Shown piece after piece: positions 18,476-26,951 of a stretch of DNA of 64,000 bases (positions are counted from its first letter, which is position 1; each line of letters starts with the position of its first letter). The notes beneath the pieces were generated by a model. The model did no database searches. It saw only the letters and a list, made by a program, of their open reading frames with translations, and was not told the DNA's origin. The DNA is from WAOL01 sp964399035. Its GTDB lineage: Archaea > Thermoproteota > Thermoprotei_A > Sulfolobales > NBVN01. The translations under genes were made by a program, and so were the position numbers. The stretch lies in assembly GCA_964399035.1 (NCBI GenBank), contig CAYNPH010000034.1, positions 42,944 to 106,943 on the forward strand, given 5' to 3'.

Positions 18476-19864
18476 GTGGGTGTCACGAAGCGCAAGCTCT
18501 CGGAAATTCTAAGGGACATTAACTCGGTCGCGATTGTCGGGGCTTCCCCCAAGCCCGGTAAGGTCGGTAACACGGTTCTCCAAAACATACTTTCCTATGG
18601 ATTCAAGGGGAAGATATACCCGGTGAATCCCAAGTACAGGGATATACTTGGCTTAAGGACGTACCCCTCATTGAAGGATCTGCCTGAGGTTCCCGATATC
18701 GCGGTGGTTGCCGTCCCGACAAAGGCGGTTCCCGCGGTAGTGGCGGAAGCTTCGGAAATCGGCGTGGGTCTCACAGTAATAATAACGTCGGGGTTTAAGG
18801 AAGCCGGTAACGAGGAGGCTGAAAGGAAGTTAAGAGAGACGATGAACTCAACACAGCGAATGAGAGTTCTCGGGCCCAACTCAGCCGGCATCACTATCTC
18901 GACCGTCAAGCTCCACGCGAGCATTGAAGCCCCACCTACCCCTGGACGCGTGGGCTTAGCTATGCAGAGTGGAGCCATGGGCGGGGTGGTTATTTCCCGC
19001 CTCAAGGAACTCTCATCAGGCATTTCCTTCTTCATGAGCCTCGGAAACATGGCCGACGTTGAAATAAGTGACGTATTTGAGTACGCGCTTGAGGATGACG
19101 CGACCGACTCACTAATAGCTTACGTGGAGTGGGTACGTGACGGCAAGGCATTCCTGGAGAAAGGCTCGAGGCTAGCGGCCGTTAAACCCCTATGCATCCT
19201 CAAGGGAGGTAGGGGCGAAAGGAGTAGCGAGGCTGTGAGATCCCATACTGGCGGACTAGCAGGTAATTACGCGGTATTCAAGGAAGCGGTGCGTAAGATA
19301 GGCGCGTACCTAGCCGATGATGTATCAGACTTAGTCGAAGTTGAGGAGGTGCTAAGACGCGTAGGGCATCTCAACGGGTCAAGAGTACTAATAGTGACTA
19401 ACTCTGGCGGGTTAGGCGTGGTGACAGCATCCCATGTTGAGGAGCACGGCTTGGACCTACCGCCAATACCTCAAAAGCTCGCTGAGGGCTTAACCCGGCA
19501 GGCCGGGAAGTCGTTCACAGGCAAAAACCCGATTGACTTCGGCGGCGACGCAAGTGCGGAGCAGGTAGCTAAAGCATTAACGCTAAGCGACCTAAGTAAG
19601 TACTTCGACGTCGCGCTGTTTGTGTACGTACCTACAGCAGCTGAGGGGCCAGAGGAGATGGCTAAGGCGTTGAGGGAGCATGTTGACGAGTTTTCTCTTC
19701 CCGTCATAGCGTACTTCGACGGCGAGGGAAGCCGTGAGGTTACCATGAAGGTTTCGAGCTCGCTTCCAGCGGTTACTTCAGCTAGAAATGCTGCTAGGGC
19801 CATATCGGCTTTAGTGGATAGGGGTAAACACCTCAGATTAAGGGTCACCCATAATAGTAGCTAG
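18476..19864 (+). CDS. ADP-forming acyl-CoA synthetase, alpha-type subunit (copy 2)
   Basis: The 462-residue protein is homologous in layout to the protein at 5205. VAIVGASPKPGKVG at 18-31 is the CoA-binding loop, FKEAGNEE lies at 107-114, QSGAMGG at 164-170 and SHTGGLAG at 256-263, with His257 the likely phosphorylated residue. The ATP-grasp beta domain is missing. It stands 13 bases before iorA, so I infer that it converts the aryl-acetyl-CoA (or related acyl-CoA) made by IorAB to the acid with ATP formation. The start is GTG 18476 and no other close in-frame start fits. Confidence 0.85.
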   Translation: MGVTKRKLSEILRDINSVAIVGASPKPGKVGNTVLQNILSYGFKGKIYPVNPKYRDILGLRTYPSLKDLPEVPDIAVVAVPTKAVPAVVAEASEIGVGLTVIITSGFKEAGNEEAERKLRETMNSTQRMRVLGPNSAGITISTVKLHASIEAPPTPGRVGLAMQSGAMGGVVISRLKELSSGISFFMSLGNMADVEISDVFEYALEDDATDSLIAYVEWVRDGKAFLEKGSRLAAVKPLCILKGGRGERSSEAVRSHTGGLAGNYAVFKEAVRKIGAYLADDVSDLVEVEEVLRRVGHLNGSRVLIVTNSGGLGVVTASHVEEHGLDLPPIPQKLAEGLTRQAGKSFTGKNPIDFGGDASAEQVAKALTLSDLSKYFDVALFVYVPTAAEGPEEMAKALREHVDEFSLPVIAYFDGEGSREVTMKVSSSLPAVTSARNAARAISALVDRGKHLRLRVTHNSS

Positions 19865-19877
19865 CGAATATCCTTTA

Positions 19878-21782
19878 GTGGCTCGGGTGGTGGGCTTGTC
19901 TGAAAGGATTAACCCCTTGAAGGCTCCCGCGGGAACTAGGTTAGCGCTCATGGGTAACGAAGCCATAGCCCGCGGAGCGGTTGAATCAGGTATTTACGTA
20001 GTTACGGGGTACCCAGGCACCCCCTCCAGCGAGGTCATCATGACGCTCCAGAGATTCGGTAAGGACCTAGACATGTATGTTGAGTGGGCGGTCAACGAGA
20101 AGGTTGCGTTCGAACTAGCACTAGGTGCCTCGATAGGCGGTGCAAGGTCCTTAGTCACCATGAAAGCGCCAGGCGTTAACATAGCATCCGACCCGATACT
20201 CTCTGCGGCATACTGCGGTGTTGATGGAGCCCTAGTAATGCTTGTCGCGGATGATCCCGGCCCCATAACAACGCAAACAGAGCAGGACGACCGATGGTTT
20301 TCAAAACTCGCTAAACTACCGACGATAACACCCTCAAACCCGCAGGAAGCCAAAGACTACGTTAAGGTAGCAGTAATGCTAAGTGAGAAGCTCCAACTAC
20401 CAGTAATCCTCAGAACAACGACGCGAGTCAACCACACAGTAGGTGACGTAGTGCTAGGCACTACAGAACCGCCTAGGAAGTTCAAGGGGTTCAAGAGAGA
20501 CCCACCACGATTCGTGCGGGCTGGCATGAGATGGAACTTGGAGCGCCATAAGTGGCTAAACAGGCAGTTGGAGAAGGTTGAAGACGTCCTTAACGAGCTG
20601 GGGGTAAGCATTAACGAGGTACACGGTGATGGAGACATCTGCGTGGTCACGGAGGGGGTCACGTACAACTATGTTACCGAAGCCCTAAGCCTCCTAGGCG
20701 TGAAGGAAGGTGTGCGTGTCCTCAAGGTGGGGCAGCTCTATCCGCCTCCTGGGGAATTCCTAAAGAAAGGTTTACGCGGATGCAGGAAGGCAGTGGTGGT
20801 CGAGGAACTTGATCCATACCTGGAGGAAACCGTGAAGGCGCTGCTCTACGATGAGGGTATCAGCGTGGAGATCCACGGTAAGCACAATTCGCTACTGCCT
20901 ATGGAGGGAGAATTAAACGTACTCATGGTAGCTAAGGCGTTATCACGCGTGATTGGTATTCCGCTTCCTAAGGCCCTGCAGGTTAGCCGTGAAACCCCAG
21001 CACTGCCTCCAAGACCTCCACCACTGTGTCCTGGGTGCCCTCACCGTGCATCCTACGTCGCCATACTTAAAGGCATAAGTAAGGCGGGCTTTAGGAGGGA
21101 CGAGGTACCGATATTCGGAGACATAGGATGTTACGCCTTAAGCGTCGAGCCGCCGTTGAACGCCATATGGACCGAGCACAGCATGGGTGCAAGCATAAGC
21201 ATGGCGGCCGGCATGAAATTAGGGGGGAATGGCAAACCAGTAATCGCCACGATAGGTGATTCAACATTCTTCCACTCAGGAATACCTGCCTTACTGGAGG
21301 CCGTGCACAAGAGGATCAACGTGCTCGTCATAATACTCGATAACACCGTGGTGGCGATGACGGGACATCAATCAACGCCGTCATGGAGTGTGACCGAGAC
21401 AGGCAGGAAGGCTAAGCCCGTTTTACTGGAGGACGTCGTTAAGGCATTAGGCGTGGATAACTTAGCGGTAATTGATCCCTTCGACGTTGACGACATGGCT
21501 AACGTAGTGGCTCAGTACCTGAGGAAGCCAGGCGTGAACGTCATAGTAGCGCGCGCACCATGCGCCTTAATGAAGGTTAGGGCGGAGGGTGTTAAGGCGG
21601 TCTACAGGGTTGATCCCGAGGCATGCGTAGGGTGCATGGCATGCATCAGAGGCACTGGGTGCCCTGCAATGTACGTTGACGAGAACGGTAAGGCAGCCAT
21701 CATCGAGGAGGACTGCACGGGTTGCGGGCTCTGCGCTTACTTCTGTCCGCGAGACGCGATAAAGGAGGTGAGGCACGGATGA
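19878..21782 (+). CDS. iorA: Indolepyruvate:ferredoxin oxidoreductase, alpha subunit
   Basis: The 634-residue subunit has the pyrimidine-binding domain first (NEAIARGAVESG near 25, TGYPGTPSSE near 44). A TPP-binding domain follows (CPGCPHR near 378, FGDIGCYAL near 402, ATIGDSTFFHSG near 453, DNTVVAMTGHQ near 490). Two [4Fe-4S] clusters lie near the C-terminus: CVGCMACIRGTGC with a following short motif, and CTGCGLCAYFCP. It oxidises aryl-pyruvates from aromatic amino acids to aryl-acetyl-CoA, reducing ferredoxin. It overlaps iorB by four bases. The GTG start at 19878 is tentative. Confidence 0.93.
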   Translation: MARVVGLSERINPLKAPAGTRLALMGNEAIARGAVESGIYVVTGYPGTPSSEVIMTLQRFGKDLDMYVEWAVNEKVAFELALGASIGGARSLVTMKAPGVNIASDPILSAAYCGVDGALVMLVADDPGPITTQTEQDDRWFSKLAKLPTITPSNPQEAKDYVKVAVMLSEKLQLPVILRTTTRVNHTVGDVVLGTTEPPRKFKGFKRDPPRFVRAGMRWNLERHKWLNRQLEKVEDVLNELGVSINEVHGDGDICVVTEGVTYNYVTEALSLLGVKEGVRVLKVGQLYPPPGEFLKKGLRGCRKAVVVEELDPYLEETVKALLYDEGISVEIHGKHNSLLPMEGELNVLMVAKALSRVIGIPLPKALQVSRETPALPPRPPPLCPGCPHRASYVAILKGISKAGFRRDEVPIFGDIGCYALSVEPPLNAIWTEHSMGASISMAAGMKLGGNGKPVIATIGDSTFFHSGIPALLEAVHKRINVLVIILDNTVVAMTGHQSTPSWSVTETGRKAKPVLLEDVVKALGVDNLAVIDPFDVDDMANVVAQYLRKPGVNVIVARAPCALMKVRAEGVKAVYRVDPEACVGCMACIRGTGCPAMYVDENGKAAIIEEDCTGCGLCAYFCPRDAIKEVRHG

Positions 21783-22408
21783 GCAGGGAGATTAAGGGAA
21801 TATTCAATATCCTCATAGCTTCGGTCGGAGGACAAGGCGGGTTAACGCTATCTAGGACAATAGCTATAGCCGCGGTTAATGAAGGTCTCTCCGTAAGAAC
21901 CGGTGAGACCTTAGGGATGTCCCAAAGGTTCGGTTCCGTCACTAGCTTCGTGCGCATAGCTCCACAGAACGCCGTCATGTCCCCCACGTTTTCCGAGGGG
22001 ATGGCGCACGTCATGATTGGACTTGAACTCACCGAGAGCGTCCGCAACCTACGCTACATGGGTGAAGGGGGCAGGATCCTAGTAGCCGACATCGTGAAGC
22101 CACCCATCACAGCAAGCATAGGTACGGCAAGAATGCCGGGCAAGGATGAATTAGTGAGTGCTTTAACCCGCGTTGACCCCAAAGCAGTAATAGTGTCTGC
22201 TAGGAAGATAGCCTACGAGGTAGGCAACCCGAGAGCAGCGAATATGGTTATGCTCGGCGTGTTCAACAGGGTATTCGGAATTCTCAGCGATGACGCAGTA
22301 ATTAATGCCATACTAACGCTCCTGTCTGGAAAGAAAGGGGAGACCTCAGTGGCGGCATATAAGGCGGGGGTCAAGTGGGCTGAGGAAAATAAGGTGGTGC
22401 AAGGCTAG
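21779..22408 (+). CDS. iorB: Indolepyruvate:ferredoxin oxidoreductase, beta subunit
   Basis: This is a 209-residue gamma-type subunit of the 2-oxoacid:ferredoxin oxidoreductase family. ILIASVGGQGGLTLSR near residue 10 and GETLGMSQRFGSV near 41 are the IorB signatures. Its ATG overlaps the iorA stop (ATGA). A longer frame to 21722 exists, but it would overlap the ferredoxin tail of iorA and lacks a ribosome site, whereas AGGAGGTGAGG lies just before 21779. It forms the IorAB complex. Confidence 0.93.
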   Translation: MSREIKGIFNILIASVGGQGGLTLSRTIAIAAVNEGLSVRTGETLGMSQRFGSVTSFVRIAPQNAVMSPTFSEGMAHVMIGLELTESVRNLRYMGEGGRILVADIVKPPITASIGTARMPGKDELVSALTRVDPKAVIVSARKIAYEVGNPRAANMVMLGVFNRVFGILSDDAVINAILTLLSGKKGETSVAAYKAGVKWAEENKVVQG

Positions 22409-22413
22409 CCACA

Positions 22414-23247
22414 GTGACTGCTAAAGCATACTACCCAGGCAGTAAGTACGTCCCTCTGAGTGTGTCAGGTACTATATGTCACCTTTCATGCAAAGGATGT
22501 AACGCCGTGTACCTAAGGGGAATGATAGATGTTAGCGATCCGAGAAAGCTGAGGTCGGTGCTCAATGAGCTGTACAGGCAAGGCGTTAGGGGATATCTCC
22601 TAAGCGGGGGGTACAGCAGGGACGGGTACCTCCTGATAAGGAACGAGCACCTTAAGGTCGTCAAGAACTTCTTAAGAGATCACGAAGCAGTTTTCTCCAT
22701 ACACCTAGGCCTAGCCCCCCGCGACCTACTTCATAGCGTTTGGTCTGCTGGCGTAGACGTTATTGATTTCGAGGTGCCTCCAAGCGATAGCTACCTGAAA
22801 CACGTTAAGGGATTAGGGCACCATAGCGTTAACGACTACCTCGAGTTCGCTGCATATGTCCGCGACACCTACGGTAAGGACTTCATAGCCCCGCACCTCA
22901 TACTGGACTCAACATACGCAACGCCTGAGGAAGAACAAAGGACGATTAAGGCGATAGCGGAGCTAGACCCCTACGTGTTTGTGGCGTTGGTGGAGATTAG
23001 GGGAACAAGTAATGACGAGGGAAGGGTTAGGGACGCATTGAGGCTAGCGCGCACGAGTTTCAGGGAAGTCGCACTAGGGTGTATGAGGTCACCGAGGTTC
23101 AAAGCCCTAGACAAGGCATGGTTGCGTGAGGGTTTAGTGGATCGAATAGCCGTACCTAAGCCAGCGTTAGTTAGAGAGTACGGTTTGCAAGTGATTAGAG
23201 CCTGTTGCTCGCTAAAACCTGTGTACGAACACCTATTCGTTTACTAA
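22414..23247 (+). CDS. Radical SAM protein, LipS1/LipS2-type lipoyl synthase component (candidate)
   Basis: CHLSCKGC at residues 22-29 supplies the CxxxCxxC cluster. It is preceded by VSGTI and followed by NAVYLRGM, a pattern I associate with one of the two archaeal LipS proteins. Further Cys are near 225 and 266-267 and could bind a second cluster. Archaeal LipS1 and LipS2 together insert two sulfurs into octanoyl-lysine. Support comes from the split lipoate ligase and a second BioB-like radical SAM protein within 3 kb. The GTG lies five bases after the iorB stop. Which LipS it is, and the call itself, are inferences; the radical SAM fold is certain. Confidence 0.6.
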   Translation: MTAKAYYPGSKYVPLSVSGTICHLSCKGCNAVYLRGMIDVSDPRKLRSVLNELYRQGVRGYLLSGGYSRDGYLLIRNEHLKVVKNFLRDHEAVFSIHLGLAPRDLLHSVWSAGVDVIDFEVPPSDSYLKHVKGLGHHSVNDYLEFAAYVRDTYGKDFIAPHLILDSTYATPEEEQRTIKAIAELDPYVFVALVEIRGTSNDEGRVRDALRLARTSFREVALGCMRSPRFKALDKAWLREGLVDRIAVPKPALVREYGLQVIRACCSLKPVYEHLFVY

Positions 23248-23937
23248 CTACCTCTCCTCACAAAGCTCCTTGAGCAATGTGCTCAGCTCCGAGAGATCAT
23301 TAATCACTATTAACCCGTCAAGATCTGGCGGGTCATCACCTCCCTTAAGGAACACTGGGTAACCAACGTAACGGAAGGCGCTCACGTCCCATGCGCTGTC
23401 CCCAACATACATGAACTCACTGAGCGGGACACCCGTAACCCTAGATATCCTCCTTAACACGTCCCCCTTACGAAGAGGGTTAACTACCTCCTCCCCACCC
23501 GGCATTAAGCAACCATTCTTATCGAACGTCAACCTATTCGCGAACGCCATGTCGATACCTAACTTCCTCGCAACGTACTCCGCGAGCACGTGCACCCCAC
23601 CACTAACCACAGCCGTCATGATCCCGTAATTCCTAGCTAGTTCCACAACCTTCCTTGCTGAGTCCCTTATTGTGACCCTACTTAGGAGAGCATCAAGGAT
23701 TTCATCCCTAGTGATGCACCGCCTAGCAACGCGAATCATGGCTTCCGTGTCGCGCCTCATCCACTCCGAGTACGTTATCTCCCCGCGCTCGAACCGACGT
23801 GCGTCACCAGCTTCATCCACTACAGCTTTCGAACCGAAGTACTCGTGAAGTACGCTCCAGGAGGACTTCTCCGCTATGAGTACGCCATCCATGTCGAATG
23901 CCAGGACACCTACTCTACTGCAGCGCCTCCTCCGCAA
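23248..23937 (-). CDS. HAD-superfamily phosphatase (SerB-like)
   Basis: AFDMDGVLI near residue 13 is HAD motif I, VVSGG near 113 motif II and YVGDSAWDVSAF near 177 motif IV. The helical cap with WMRRDTEAMI near 58 resembles phosphoserine phosphatase. The length is 229 residues. The start is TTG 23937, which overlaps the preceding lplB-like gene by 28 bases; no better in-frame start precedes the catalytic DxD. It sits at the end of the lipoylation operon but its substrate is unknown. The stop directly abuts the stop of the convergent radical SAM gene. Confidence 0.8.
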   Translation of the reverse strand: MRRRRCSRVGVLAFDMDGVLIAEKSSWSVLHEYFGSKAVVDEAGDARRFERGEITYSEWMRRDTEAMIRVARRCITRDEILDALLSRVTIRDSARKVVELARNYGIMTAVVSGGVHVLAEYVARKLGIDMAFANRLTFDKNGCLMPGGEEVVNPLRKGDVLRRISRVTGVPLSEFMYVGDSAWDVSAFRYVGYPVFLKGGDDPPDLDGLIVINDLSELSTLLKELCEER

Positions 23938-24236
23938 ACCCTGCTTACCTCCCCAGCAAGCTTTACGGCTAGGTTAACTAAGGTTTCTCTCGAAACACCA
24001 TATAGTCCCGAAGTCTCCGCCACATCCTTAAGGAACTCCCTCCACTCAACAATCACTGCCCTAGCGCCTGCTAAGCCCTGTAGCGCTTCCTCTAAAGCCT
24101 CAGGATTCACAGCAAAGAAGTCGCCGAGCGCCTCAGCGGACTTAATAATGCATTTCTCATCAAGTACTAACCTTATCGTTATAACCTTCTCACCTTTCCT
24201 CTTAGCTGACGCCTCAACAACCCTCACAGCACTCAC
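23910..24236 (-). CDS. Lipoate-protein ligase accessory domain (LplB-like)
   Basis: The 108-residue alpha/beta protein corresponds in size and position to the separate C-terminal domain of bipartite archaeal lipoate ligases. In Thermoplasma this domain is a distinct protein (LplB) needed for activation of lipoate by LplA. The context is direct: its GTG begins one base after the lplA stop. No catalytic motif is expected in this domain. The sequence is poorly conserved, so the call leans on gene order. Confidence 0.6.
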   Translation of the reverse strand: MSAVRVVEASAKRKGEKVITIRLVLDEKCIIKSAEALGDFFAVNPEALEEALQGLAGARAVIVEWREFLKDVAETSGLYGVSRETLVNLAVKLAGEVSRVCGGGAAVE

Positions 24237-24237
24237 C

Positions 24238-25011
24238 TCACGGCCTAAGAGCTGTCCACTCCCGCGACCTATACTTCCATTCTAAACTCTTCGCAAGTTC
24301 TAACTCGGCAGGAGAGTACCTACCCCGCACGAACTCAACGTCAAGTGCCTCCGCAAAACCCTTGATTAGGGCTTCGATGGCCTCCTCCTTGCTGACGCGT
24401 CTGCCAACACATTCAGAAACCGTTATTACTCGTTTCCTTATCGCTGATGCACCCCCGTACTTAACCCCGGGGACACGTAAGGAATTAGCTAACGTGTCAG
24501 CGTCTGTGGCGTACATAAATGTTCCATGCTGGAGAAGAGCCCCGAGCTTACGGGCCTGCGCACTCCCCGAAAGCTTACGGCCACGTGCAACAACGTCGTT
24601 TAGTGGGGCGAAACTAGCTTCACAACCCAAATACCTAGCCGCACGCACGACACCCTCACAAATAAGCCTGAAGGACTCCAAGTAATCCTCCGGAACCGAA
24701 TTAGCGCTAAGGACGACAGCGTACGTCACCTCACCTAACGAGTCATGATACACGGATCCACCGCCACTGACGCGCCTCACGACAGGTATGCCGTGCTTCT
24801 CAACGTACTCCAAGTTAACGGACTGGCTTAGGGACTGAAAGTAACCTATGGTTACTGCGGAGGGCTTCATGACGTATAGCCTTAGCGTGTCCTCCACGGC
24901 ATTGATGCCACGTAGCAGGAGCATTGCTTCATCCATAGCCATGTTGAAGAAGGGGGTTCCCTCATCCGTTATTAGCCTCATAATGCCTCGGGGCATTCTC
25001 TCCACCCACAC
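24238..25011 (-). CDS. lplA: Lipoate-protein ligase A, catalytic domain
   Basis: The protein is 257 residues long. RRVSGGGSVYHD at about 78-89 is the lipoate-binding RRxSGGGxVYHD motif, with NDVVARGRKLSGSAQAR near 124-140 and LQHGTFMY near 145. It attaches lipoate or octanoate to lysine of carrier proteins such as GcvH or 2-oxoacid dehydrogenase E2. The chain lacks the C-terminal accessory domain, supplied by the next gene. It starts at 25011; an internal ATG a few codons on is possible. It is divergent from the LipS-like gene at 25054. Confidence 0.85.
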   Translation of the reverse strand: MWVERMPRGIMRLITDEGTPFFNMAMDEAMLLLRGINAVEDTLRLYVMKPSAVTIGYFQSLSQSVNLEYVEKHGIPVVRRVSGGGSVYHDSLGEVTYAVVLSANSVPEDYLESFRLICEGVVRAARYLGCEASFAPLNDVVARGRKLSGSAQARKLGALLQHGTFMYATDADTLANSLRVPGVKYGGASAIRKRVITVSECVGRRVSKEEAIEALIKGFAEALDVEFVRGRYSPAELELAKSLEWKYRSREWTALRP

Positions 25012-25053
25012 AAGTTAATTGCGCAACTAATAATAACTACCTAGGGCTAGGGA

Positions 25054-26013
25054 GTGAGGATTAGAGCGTCTCTCGGAACGCTGGTGGTTGCTGGACTCGA
25101 AAACGCTAAGGTAGACGCGCTACCGACCATAGGTTACGTCATGCTGAGCAGTGACCGCGGATGTAACGGCACGTGTGCTTTCTGCCCTCAATCTAGGGTG
25201 GCCAGCTCGTCCAAGGAGCTCCTCTCACGCATCACATGGCCTGAAACGGACTTAGAGACACTAGCTGCGTCCCTAGCTAAGACAGGGATAAAGCGGGTCT
25301 GCGTGCAGACCGTGATCAAGGAGAATTTCATGAGTGAAACCAAAGAAGTTGTTAAGACTTTCCATGAATACGGCCTTAATGTATCAGTATCGATAACCCC
25401 CGTCCCTTTAGGGTACCTTAAGGAGCTACGGGATCTAGGCGCAGACTATCTAGGCGTGGGACTAGACGCTGCTTCCCCTAGAGTAGCGCGTGCCGTTAGT
25501 AAGCCTTACCCCTGGAGTCGCTACTGGGAATTCATTAAAGAGGGCATCACGGTATTCGGTAAGGGGCACGTAATCACGCACATCATAGTCGGGTTGGGTG
25601 AGACGCCGGAGGAATTACTTGAGACCGTAGAAAAGGCAAGGGACTTGGGATCGGAAGTATCTCTCTTTGCCTTCACGCCTGTGAGGGGCACTCCAATGTA
25701 CGGCACGCATAACCCCCCAAGCATAAGATACTACAGATTCGCTCAGCTAGCAACGTACCTCATTATGAAGGGCGAGGATTGGAGGTCATTCACGGTGTTT
25801 AAGGAGGGCACACCTTACATAAGGTCTGAGTACGTAGACCTGAGAAAAGCTGAGGACGCTGTAAACTATGTGTTAGTGCGTGGTTGCCCGGGATGCAATA
25901 GACCATTCTATAATGAATCTCCACGGTCTAAGATATTTAATTACCCATCCCGCAGTACTGTGTTGAAAGATCTAAATAAGGTACTGGAAGATATAAGTAA
26001 AATTATTATATAA
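25054..26013 (+). CDS. Radical SAM protein, LipS-type lipoyl synthase component (candidate)
   Basis: CNGTCAFCPQS at residues 37-47 is a CxxxCxxC motif followed by PQS, as in biotin synthase and archaeal LipS proteins. GVGLDAAS near 135 and VGLGETPEE near 180 are superfamily strands. Near the C-terminus GCPGCNRPFYNESP offers two more Cys for an auxiliary cluster, as needed for sulfur donation. With 319 residues and the lplA-lplB pair 40 bases away on the other strand, a lipoyl synthase partner for the protein at 22414 is the best guess. Biotin synthase is the main alternative, but no other biotin gene is near. The GTG start is at 25054. Confidence 0.62.
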   Translation: MRIRASLGTLVVAGLENAKVDALPTIGYVMLSSDRGCNGTCAFCPQSRVASSSKELLSRITWPETDLETLAASLAKTGIKRVCVQTVIKENFMSETKEVVKTFHEYGLNVSVSITPVPLGYLKELRDLGADYLGVGLDAASPRVARAVSKPYPWSRYWEFIKEGITVFGKGHVITHIIVGLGETPEELLETVEKARDLGSEVSLFAFTPVRGTPMYGTHNPPSIRYYRFAQLATYLIMKGEDWRSFTVFKEGTPYIRSEYVDLRKAEDAVNYVLVRGCPGCNRPFYNESPRSKIFNYPSRSTVLKDLNKVLEDISKIII

Positions 26014-26046
26014 AATTAATCAAACTCAACACCTGATCCGTCTTAC

Positions 26047-26949
26047 TCAAATTTTATCGGGTACAGTCGCTATATCTGAACACGCTACAGAATAATACCT
26101 GCATATACCGTTAATTAACGCATCAACGAACACATTAACAATCTTGGATGGGTTATCCTGGCCTAAAGAGCTAAGCACGGAATTCAAGATTCTTTTAGGC
26201 TCGTCACCGTTTAGCCAGAAAGTATTATTAAGGAGTTCAGAAAGCGCGTTGATTGTCTTAGCTTTCAACGTGTCTGCCTCTAAGCGTGCACCAATTTTCT
26301 TAGCGAGATAATACGCATGAGTATATAGTACAACATCAACGGCAATAGCAAGATTAACTGAGTTCAGAATGCTTGATAATTTTGATCGGCATTCATTAGA
26401 AATTATTCCAATTATTTTCTTTGCAGAAATCCTAATGCCATTAATGTATTTATTTTCAATGTTCCTAGAAAGTTCCTCAAGAACATCAGTTACTTCACTA
26501 GCCCTTACTTTAGAAGGTTCCTCTATTAGATTACTTAATACGCTCTTCCTGAGTTCCGTCGCTATTATAGCCACTTCATCCCAGTTAGGGATGCTACCCC
26601 GACGCAACGTTATTAGGATCTCCTCAAGCAATGATGTCGCTCTTGATAACGTTATTAAGTGCTTTCTTATGACCGATAAAACTTCCTCTGAGTACTCTCC
26701 CAATTCTAATAGCGTGGTTACGTACATGATTTTTCTTAATAATTCCTTAGTTATCATTATGGATATTCGGTCACTATTTCTCATAGTTATTATGAATTCA
26801 TTTCCTCTTTGCTCAATAGAAACAATGTCACTAAGCCTTAATAGAGCTATCACGCGTCCTTTCAGGTCTTTTAGCGTGATCTCTTTATTATTTACCTCCA
26901 CATAGCAAATCATTTCTCTATTCATGTATTTGCATTTGGTCTTGGACAT
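26047..26949 (-). CDS. Unknown protein with PH-like N-terminus, AT-rich island
   Basis: I do not recognise this 300-residue protein. Residues 8-70 look like a short beta-rich domain (VEVNNKEITLKDLKGR..., ...EFIITMRNSD) of PH or Sm-like type. The rest is predicted helical without membrane segments. It is the last gene of a three-gene operon, two bases after the stop of the membrane protein gene. Base composition here is clearly more A+T-rich than in genes on either side, with more Ile, Lys and Asn codons, which hints at horizontal transfer or loose selection. No catalytic motif was found. Confidence 0.65.
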   Translation of the reverse strand: MSKTKCKYMNREMICYVEVNNKEITLKDLKGRVIALLRLSDIVSIEQRGNEFIITMRNSDRISIMITKELLRKIMYVTTLLELGEYSEEVLSVIRKHLITLSRATSLLEEILITLRRGSIPNWDEVAIIATELRKSVLSNLIEEPSKVRASEVTDVLEELSRNIENKYINGIRISAKKIIGIISNECRSKLSSILNSVNLAIAVDVVLYTHAYYLAKKIGARLEADTLKAKTINALSELLNNTFWLNGDEPKRILNSVLSSLGQDNPSKIVNVFVDALINGICRYYSVACSDIATVPDKI

Positions 26950-26951
26950 TT

